From Irineochytrium annulatum (taxonomy: Eukaryota > Chytridiomycota > Chytridiomycetes > Chytridiales > Chytridiaceae): a stretch of DNA of 11,339 nucleotides. A program made the position numbers and the translations under genes. The stretch lies in assembly GCA_027600665.1 (NCBI GenBank), contig JADGJL010000982.1, positions 1 through 11,339 of the forward strand. Direction: 5' to 3'. This document shows, piece by piece, positions 1 through 6,441 of this stretch. Position 1 is the stretch's first letter, and every line of letters starts with the position of its first letter. The notes under the pieces were generated by a model. The model had not been told where the DNA came from, did no database searches, and worked only from the letters and a program-made list of their open reading frames with translations.

Positions 1-2132
1 ACCTCGTTGTCCCCGCTGTCGACGAAGACGACGTCGCCCGCCATCTTCGCTCCTTTGCCCGCGGCACAGCCGGAGGCCGCACGGTATCCGCCCCGACCGC
101 CTTAAGATCCTGATTAGCCCGTCGGCCGCCCCCTTTGCCTCTTCCTTACTTGCTAACCTGGTTCGGCTCCTGCAGATCCTCCTCGCCGGCCGTGCACCGC
201 TTGCCCTCCGCCCGCTTCTTTCCTCAGCCTCCCTCATCGCCTTGGAAAAGCCAGCGGGGGTGTCCGCCCCATCGCTGTTGGGGAGTCTAGTCGTCGCCTC
301 GCCTCCAAGATCGCCCTCCGGTGGGCAACCCCCGCCCTGCGCGCCCACCTTGAACCGCTGCAGCTGGGCGTTGGCACTCGCTCCGGCGCTGAGGCCGCCA
401 TTCACGCCCTCAACCGGCTCCTTCGCTGCCCGACTCCACCTCCCGACATGGTCATTTGTCAGCTCGATGTGGCCAACGCCTTCAACGCCGTGTCCCGCCA
501 GGCCGTCCTCGACGCTGTCGCCCGCGTCTGCCCTGTTATTGCTCCGTGGGTGGAGTATACCTACGGTGGCCCCTCCTTCCTCTTCACTGGTTCGGATGTC
601 ATCGAGTCTTCCTGCGGTGTACAACAGGGTTATCCCCTTGGCCCCGCCCTCTTCGCCCTCGTTCTCCACCGGCACCTCCTTGCTGCCAACTCCATCGACC
701 GGGTCTTCGCCTGCGCCTTCCTGGATGACACCACCCTCGTCGGCCCCGTCTCTCACTAGCTGCCGCCCTCCGCCGGTTTGCCGCCTGCGGTGCCGTCGAT
801 GGCTTGCACCTCAACCTTACAAAGACGGCCGTCTGGGCGTCCCACCACCCGTCGCGCGTCGACTGGTCCCTGCTGCCCCCTCAGGTGTCGATCACTTCCT
901 CCCCCGGCCTTTCCGGCCTTTCCGTCCTCGGTGGCGCTGTTTCCCTTGACCCCGCCTTCCACGCCGCCACCCTTCACCGCCGTTTGGAGCAGCTGTGGCC
1001 AACGCTCGACTCCATCCACGCCTTAGGTGACCCCCAAGCCTCCCTGCTCCTCCTCCGCGCTTCCACAGGTGTCCCCAAGCTCCTCTATGGGCTGCGTACA
1101 TCGCCGCCATCATTCATCTTTGACCTACTCCGCCCCGCCGATGACCGCCTTGCCTCCGCCCTCCGCCGCATCACTGTCGCTGATGGCCCCGGGTTTGGTG
1201 CCCTTCAGAGCCAGATTGCCGCCCTCCCCATTCGCCACGGAGGCCTCGGCATCCCCCTTTTGGAAGACGTTGCCCTGTTCTCCTTTTTTGCTTCAGTCAC
1301 TGATTCCTTTCCCTTCAAGACTCATTGCTTTCTTTTGCACCCTTCGGCCCTTCACCCCCCTTCACCCTCCTCCCGCTCGCCCGCTCCTTTGCCGCCGCCG
1401 TGTCTTCTGCCGACCCCGACCCGGTCATAGCCAAAGTCTCCTCCATCACCTCCAACTCCCAACAACGCACGATGGCGGACATACTCTATGACCACATACG
1501 GGCAGTGCTAGACGCTCACCTTGCCCGGACAGCCCACGGCCATGCTCACCGGCTTATCCGTGCCACAATCACCCAGCCTCACGCCTCCGCCTGGCTCACC
1601 GCCTTTCCCTCCCGCAGCCTGGGCCAAGCCCTCAACCCCACTGCTCTCCGAGTAGCCCTCCGCTTACGCCTCTTCGTTCCACTCTTCCCTCGGGGATCCT
1701 CCTGCGGTCAGTGCGGCGATGACTTGGACGTGTACGGTTACCACGCTCTCTCCTGTCGTTCCGGTCGCCTTAACGGTATCACCGCCCGCCACAACGATGT
1801 CCAGCACGCCCTTCACGCCTTGTGCTCCCTTGCTGGCCTCCTTGCCACTGAGAACGCTCACGTGGGCTTCCCCGGCACCTCCCCAGGCACCGGTCTGCGG
1901 CCCGCAGACATCCTGCTCGCGTCCTGGGACAACGGCCTGCCCACCTGCCTGGATGTGACAATCTCTAGCCCGCTCGGCGCAAGCCTCGCTAACTCTTCCG
2001 CACCCGGCCACACCACAGTCGCCGCTGAACGGGGTAAACTGGTCAAGTACGCGCAAGTCTGCCGGGACCGAGAGCACGGCTTCATTCCCCTTGCTTTTGA
2101 TGTTTTTGGATTTACCGCCCCCCCTTGCCTCC
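1..2132 (+). pseudogene. Reverse transcriptase / restriction-like endonuclease ORF, frameshifted, 5' end outside window
   Basis: When intact, such a protein nicks a chromosomal target and reverse-transcribes its own RNA there. Readable pieces in order are: GIRPDRLK (80-106, frame 2), VRPIAVGE (262-285, frame 1), RT motif A LDVANAFN (463-486), motif B GVQQGYPLGPALF (616-654), motif C FLDD (718-729), LHLNLTKT (frame 3, around 804), then IRHGGLGIPL near 1228-1258. The last part, in frame 2, has a knuckle of C1703, C1712, H1742 and C1754, RHN near 1787, RPAD (1898-1909), DVTI at 1952, and a K/Y...FIPLAFDVFG block ending near 2110. That is the pattern of the LINE restriction-like endonuclease. The path goes frame 3, 2, 1, 3, 2, with breaks near 78, 257, 740-757 (TAG at 757) and 1300-1330. 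The most likely reading is neutral decay; some breaks could be assembly indels because they fall in C/G or T runs. Confidence 0.88.
1999..2132 (+). repeat. Left arm of retroelement inverted repeat
   Basis: The arm starts CGCACCCGG and ends TTGCCTCC. It pairs with 2272-2404 over its whole length. Differences are at 2031 (G versus A), 2053 (G versus A), 2069 (C versus G), plus a run of seven C in this arm against six in the other. It covers the last conserved block of the endonuclease domain. Confidence 0.95.
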
Positions 2133-2404
2133 GGGGGCTGGCGGCAAATAATTTGGCGGGCAACCCCGCGGATGAGAGCGGAGGAAATACGTCGGTACAC
2201 AATAGCAGAAGAAACATAGGAGGCAAAGCGTTGATGGGCAGAAAGCATACAAACAAGGTGAGACAAAAGGAGGAGGCAAGGGGGGCGGTAAATCCAAAAA
2301 CATCAAAAGCAAGGGGAATGAAGCCGTGCTCTCCGTCCCGGCAGACTTGTGCGTACTTGACCAGTTTACCCTGTTCAGCGGCGACTGTGGTGTGGCCGGG
2401 TGCG
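2133..2404 (-). pseudogene. Inverted 3'-terminal fragment of a second copy of the same retroelement
   Basis: Read on the minus strand, 2404 to 2272 repeats the end of the endonuclease domain of the plus-strand copy (LVKYAQVC ... FIPLAFDVFG). It differs by three substitutions and one base in a C run. The sequence then continues from 2271 to 2133 into a segment the plus-strand copy lacks. One frame of that segment contains RRISSALIRGVARQI, which resembles the helical tail often seen after the endonuclease in such proteins; this resemblance is my impression. At the two differing coding sites this fragment reads AEQGK and CRDGEHG where the plus copy has AERGK and CRDREHG. The former looks closer to the usual motif. 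The fragment lacks RT and upstream parts, so it is either a 5'-truncated insertion or the product of a local inverted duplication. Confidence 0.75.
2272..2404 (-). repeat. Right arm of retroelement inverted repeat
   Basis: This is the reverse complement of 1999-2132 with about 97 percent identity. The two arms are separated by 139 bases (2133-2271), so a transcript crossing them could fold into a long near-perfect hairpin. The outer edge at 2404 coincides with the switch to AT-rich non-element sequence. Confidence 0.95.
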
Positions 2405-2897
2405 CTATCTTTTTGGCAGTGTATATTAAAACTAGGTCAAAGGACTACCATCACAAGTCAAAATAGCGTCAGAAAATTCACTGGATATGAAAAAAAGCCA
2501 GCAAATTTACGTTTTGAAGGAGAACCGGGACAACAGCGTTCTGCTTCGAGGTAGAGAACGACACTCTGCGCGTCCGCTTTATACCTCACAAATCCAACTG
2601 TCAGCTGCTGCTGTAGGTCAATATAATACAGAGTCCTGTATCGATCAGGTGTGAAGTTCAGATTGTCCCTCCCTTCCAACATCAATTACTCACCGCAACC
2701 GCGCCGCAGCCAGGAGGGCCTCTGCAAATTATGAGTTGGCCTTTTGACCGCGGTCCATAACGCCGTGGCAGCGCTTCCGAAAGGCCCTGCAGATCGCTTA
2801 CCACCAACTTGCTACGCCGCCGTTACTTCGCACCATCTCAGAACTCTTAGGAGAAGTGGTGATCTGGCACTGGGTGGAATGTTTGACACCGTAAAAA
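2405..2897. other. Unassigned stretch upstream of the dioxygenase-like gene
   Basis: About 490 bases with lower GC than the retroelement on its left, especially 2405-2660. I see no supported gene. A 75-codon minus-strand ORF (2685-2458) matches no family I know. By position the right half should hold the promoter and 5' UTR of the gene starting at 2898, but I cannot name a TATA box or initiator with confidence. An in-frame TAA at 2892-2894 limits that gene's start. Confidence 0.5.
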
Positions 2898-5800
2898 ATG
2901 CCAACAAACACATCAGAGGGGAGTCGGATTCGAGGCTGTAAAGGGTCCATCGGCGTGAAACGCGCTGACGCGACGGCGAAGTGGGACGTGGAGGCCAAGG
3001 TACGCGCTAGGGCGCGCTCTGTTGTCGATGCGTTGGCGGTCAAGGAGAAGGCCGCGATCTCGGGCGGACACGTCCAACCTTTGACGTCGGCGCCTCAGGC
3101 CTCGCGAAAGCCAGGACGGCCGAAGAAATCTGCCGCGGCCGCCTCTGCTATAAATCCAGCTCTTCCGGTGAGGACGCCGCCCGCCTTTGTGGAAACGCGT
3201 CAAGAGCTTTGTGAAGGGTGTCCATTTTTCAGGTTTCAGCCCTCTCTTTTGATAATATTTGGCACTTACTAATACTTGTTAAGATCCTATCAGGGAGGCG
3301 TGTGAGTACTCCTTCACCCAGGCTCCGTCGCTTTGACGCGTAATATCGTGCTAATTGGTTGGGTGAACAGCTACAGCCATTGCAGAGCCGGGTGCCTCTC
3401 GTCGGTCGGCCAGCCGTGCAGCATCACACACGGATTTCTTTTGGACGGGTTTGCCTACGCAGGCGATTGCTTCCGCGGCAAGCACTTCGTGAGTCACGGA
3501 GGCGGTGACGCGGCCAAGAAGTCGTCGGGTCCATCTAACAACGCCGCAGAGACATCCCTGTACGAGCTGCAATACGACCAATCACCATGCAGTCGTGGCG
3601 TGAAGTCCCTCATCAGCAGCCTTCGAGCCGGCAACGCCGTTGGCGTGATCATGGGTGACGGCTATGCGAGGACGCACGTCGGAATGACGGTGCCAGGGAG
3701 ATTCAACTTCGTCGCGTTTTACCGCGTGAAGGCCGTGTGGGCGGTGCTGGAGAAGGCGAAGGGCGGCTTGCGCCGTAGGTACAAGTTCTTATTTGAGCTC
3801 TGCCGCGTGGGCCAGAACCAATGGTGGCTAGGGGAGGACGCGAGAGTGAAGGTAAAGTTGGAGGATGGGACCTCCAAAGAATCTGTATCAAGGCCGACTT
3901 GCTTTTGCAGCCAATGCGGTATCACGTCCTTTCAGCCCTACAAGGAGGAGATCTGCCTGAACTCAAAATGCGATCAATTCTTTCGCCGAAGGGGATTAGA
4001 CGGCCAATACTCGGAGGCGTTCATCGTTGACTGCAGCGGCAAGGAGGACCCTTACAACCCGGCGTTGTTCGGCGGTTGGAGCACGGATGAAACTTCCGGT
4101 GACCTCGATGCCATTTTTAAAGAGGTATCCCGGGAACGAAAGCCCGCAGCGAAGAGATCTTATTGCGGGCGGGGTAGAAAACGGTCAGAGTGCGCAGTGG
4201 AGACGTCATGTGCTGCGGACGACCAGGACGAATTTAATGAAGATGGTGCATTTTTTGGGTCGGAATGGTCGGATAAGGAGGCATTGTCGGGCCGGATTCC
4301 CTGCTGGGGACCTGACAAGCGCTTTGACGATCGGAAGCGGACGCGATTCTGCGACTGTGGGAGGATATCCCTGAGGGTGCATTGGGACTTCTCCATATGC
4401 CAGTCTTGCGGCAAATGGGTTTGTGGGCAGAAGGAGCTCAACTTGTATTTGTTCTAACTTTTGGCATTGAACAGGAAGGAAGAATCGGCAACGTTGGCTC
4501 CCCACCCCCTCCAGAACCGGGACTCCCGCCGGACTCGTTCCCGCCTGGTTGCATGAAGTTTACAATTGGTTGCGGCATTCGCTTCAAGCGATGCATTTTG
4601 AAGGACTTCGGGAAGCTCACGGGCCGTCTCGCCGTCTTTTACGACATGAAAGGCGGTGGCACGATAATCCACGTTCTCGGACGTTATCACGCGTATGGAG
4701 CCATGGCTGGCGCCACGTACGAGTATGAGGATGCCTATCTACGTATGCTTGATGACGCTGACTTGCCGATGGAGAGGTTGATGCTAACCAATCACAAAGG
4801 TTCTTACTTTCTCGTTTGCCTTTTTGCGACACTTCGCTAACAAATGTAGTCGACAAGTTTCGCGGAAACTCGTTTGCACTCAACATCGGCAGAGCTTACT
4901 CGCACGCGATCAAGCTACCGGCTTTAGATCCACACAACGTTGCGGACGAGGATATGATGTCGATCTATGCGGAGGTGGTCGATCTCTGCCACGAACTAGT
5001 CCCTGGTGGCAAGTTTACTCAAAACTTGCTTCTCGGTGAGTTCTTCACATACATTTAAACAGCTGACATGAGGGTGAAGGTTACCTGCCTGGACAACGGA
5101 TGGCTTTCCACGCGGATGGTAGGCCCTGTCAAAATGACTTTTCGGCTTCTAACGTTTTCCGCCTCTGTCAGATGAGAAAGGTGTCACAGGCGCCGTCCTC
5201 ACGTGGAGTCTAGCGGGCTCCTGCGAGTTTCGGGTTCGTGAGGCCGCTGTCCCGATCGACACGGTCATCCCGCAACTCGATCCAAGTACCACAATCCCAG
5301 TTCCCGATGGCGACTACGTTGAGCCAAAGGTTTCGACCATGAAGCAGCCGAGGGGCCTTGATGCTCTCAGCAACGTTAACGATAACCTGCAGCTCTTGGC
5401 AAATGTCGGCGTCGAAGTGCAAGCCGTGGTTGAGCGCCTTCATCGCGCATTCGGCACTGCTTCGACCGAAGTAAAGGTGCATAATCCCTCGCCTTTGGAT
5501 GCTCTTGCGGTGATTGTCACACAACGATTGCGAAGCGATTACAACTCGCCCTTGGATGTTCTTGCGGAAATTGCCATACAGCGACTGCGGAGCGCTCACA
5601 ACTCGCCCTTGGATGTCCTTGCGGAAATTGCCACACAGCGACTGCGGAGTGCTTACAACCCTGCCTTTGACGTGGGTTTGATTACTCTATCGGCCATCGC
5701 CGCGCACCGTCTTGTGAGCGGGCACGCGGCGATACCGTGTCAGTGGGCGAGCTGGGGCCTTGGCGCAGGCGTAGTTGGGGATACGCCCGCCAGTGCCTGG

Positions 5801-6121
5801 ATGGGGAGAGGGGCGAAGGGCATTAAGAGGGAGCGCGACGAGAACAAGGACGTCTTCCTTGTCCCGGCTAAAAAGCAGAAGGGCGGGCGGCCGACGAGGA
5901 ATAAGCTCAAGATTCCGAAGACAGGGATCCGACAAGTTTTAGCGTTGGATTTGCGGCACGGGGATGCGGTGATTATGGTATGGATGCTTATTTGTAGTTT
6001 AAAAGGTTAACTCAGACGATAGGATGGTGAATCCGTTCAAAAATTCTACCAGCACTCCATTTGCGGCGTCAAATCGATTAGGTTCGCCGTCACAGCGCGC
6101 CAAATTGTTCATTCGCTTTAA
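2898..6121 (+). CDS. AlkB-like Fe(II)/2-oxoglutarate dioxygenase-family protein, 8 exons, 951 aa
   Basis: Exons: 2898-3232, 3284-3301, 3371-4418, 4475-4799, 4850-5035, 5080-5118, 5172-5977, 6023-6121. They total 2856 nt and stay open to TAA at 6119. Introns are all GT-AG, 44-69 nt, with CTAAY/CTGAC/TTAAC branch sites. The ATG has A at -3 and an in-frame stop two codons upstream. Domain order: AT-hook-like RKPGRPKK (70-77); FRSYQGGVY spanning exons 1-3; SHGGGD in exon 3; Cys cluster C297-x2-C300-x12-C313-x4-C318; second cluster C445, C447, C461, C464; dioxygenase core from about 540. The core has YLPGQRMAFHADDE with H648 and D650 as iron ligands, H930 in YQHS as the distal ligand, and RFAVTAR (R939-x5-R945) matching the AlkB RxNxTxR 2-oxoglutarate site. 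A block of about 225 extra residues separates D650 from RHGD (912). The core motifs recall fungal AlkB-like proteins I know from Agaricomycetes. Role in nucleic-acid demodification is inferred; the substrate is unknown. All predicted catalytic residues are present, so it looks functional. Confidence 0.82.
3284..3301 (+). other. 18-nt microexon of the dioxygenase-like gene
   Basis: Intron 1 (3233-3283, branch ACTAAT, acceptor TTAAG) and intron 2 (3302-3370, donor GTGAGT, branch GCTAAT, acceptor AACAG) leave only 18 nt. This exon adds SYQGG plus two bases of the next Val codon. It joins PFFR to VYSHC in frame. The joined FRSYQGGVY agrees with a motif I remember in fungal relatives; that comparison is from memory. 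Confidence 0.75.
5480..5722 (+). repeat. Coding tandem repeat of 57-60 nt (19-20 aa), three copies plus a degenerate fourth
   Basis: Units are 5480-5539 (20 codons), 5540-5596 and 5597-5653 (19 codons each), and a worn unit at 5654-5722. The shared pattern is (H/Y)N-SPLD-LAEIA-QRLRS. Units two and three differ at only four of 57 bases, so the duplication is recent. The repeat lies inside the insert that splits the dioxygenase core, and is predicted to be mainly helical. A looser LDAL...VVERL segment just upstream (about 5356-5450) may be an older relative. Confidence 0.9.
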
Positions 6122-6441
6122 GTCCTCTTCTTATTTTTTCCTGCATTGTGTATCATGTCCTCATGTAAACCTAACGTCTAATTTATCGCTATTTGTCGCT
6201 CGTCCGGCTAGTATAACAAATGAATCTGCCGTGATAGCACGTCGCCTGCACACCCAGCCTTTAACACCAACTGCGAGAGCATTTCTTTTAATTTGCGAGA
6301 GAATTGTGTTTATTGCGACTTGCAACACATGTTAAGGGACATTTTACTATATTGGATAACATTAAGAGCTAACGAGTAGAATACACAATTATATACGAGA
6401 TGGAGATAATAACAGAACATATTAAAACAAAAGACGTTAAG
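6122..6441. other. AT-rich spacer between two convergent 3' ends
   Basis: 320 bases separate the TAA of the dioxygenase-like gene from the stop codon of SWR1 on the other strand. The stretch should hold both 3' UTRs and poly(A) sites. I find no clear AATAAA on either strand. A TATATA-type efficiency element is present around 6390-6396, which could serve either strand. No gene or RNA is supported. Confidence 0.6.

Larger units (their letters stand above)
1..2404. mobile_element. Tail-to-tail pair of decayed non-LTR (LINE-type) retrotransposon copies
   Basis: The whole block is GC-rich and codes, in broken frames, for one kind of retroelement protein: reverse transcriptase followed by a zinc knuckle and a restriction-like endonuclease. 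The plus-strand copy runs from before the window to about 2132. A second, short copy of the 3' end lies on the minus strand from 2404 back to about 2133. Base composition changes sharply just after 2404 to AT-rich sequence, which I take as the right-hand edge of the element. No LTRs, integrase or protease motifs are visible, and no poly(A) tail or target-site duplication could be recognised. The left edge is outside the window. The order RT, then Cys/His knuckle, then PD-(D/E)xK-like endonuclease is known from site-specific and related early-branching LINEs; assignment to a named clade is not possible here. Confidence 0.85.

Noticed and set aside
242..949. 235-codon plus-strand ORF in the retroelement
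   Set aside because: Only its first few codons belong to the RT. The rest is a Pro/Ser-rich shadow frame of the real RT coding sequence.
1664..2266. 200-codon minus-strand ORF opposite the endonuclease domain
   Set aside because: Most is antisense to the element. Only the end near 2133-2271 overlaps the genuine inverted fragment, which is annotated separately.
2458..2685. 75-codon minus-strand ORF in the AT-richer spacer
   Set aside because: It looks protein-like in places but has no family resemblance, no convincing start context and no clear splice partners. Chance is sufficient.
5036..5062. 27-nt intron ending at AACAG
   Set aside because: Too short for this gene set, lacks a branch site, and puts the following exon out of the HxD frame.
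5978..6015. 38-nt last intron ending at CTCAG
   Set aside because: It leads to a stop after four codons. The acceptor at 6022 instead yields the distal His and RFAVTAR motif and has a TTAAC branch site at a normal distance.
6202..6217. tRNA-like A-box string (GGCTAGTATAAC)
   Set aside because: No B box, anticodon stem or acceptor stem can be closed downstream.
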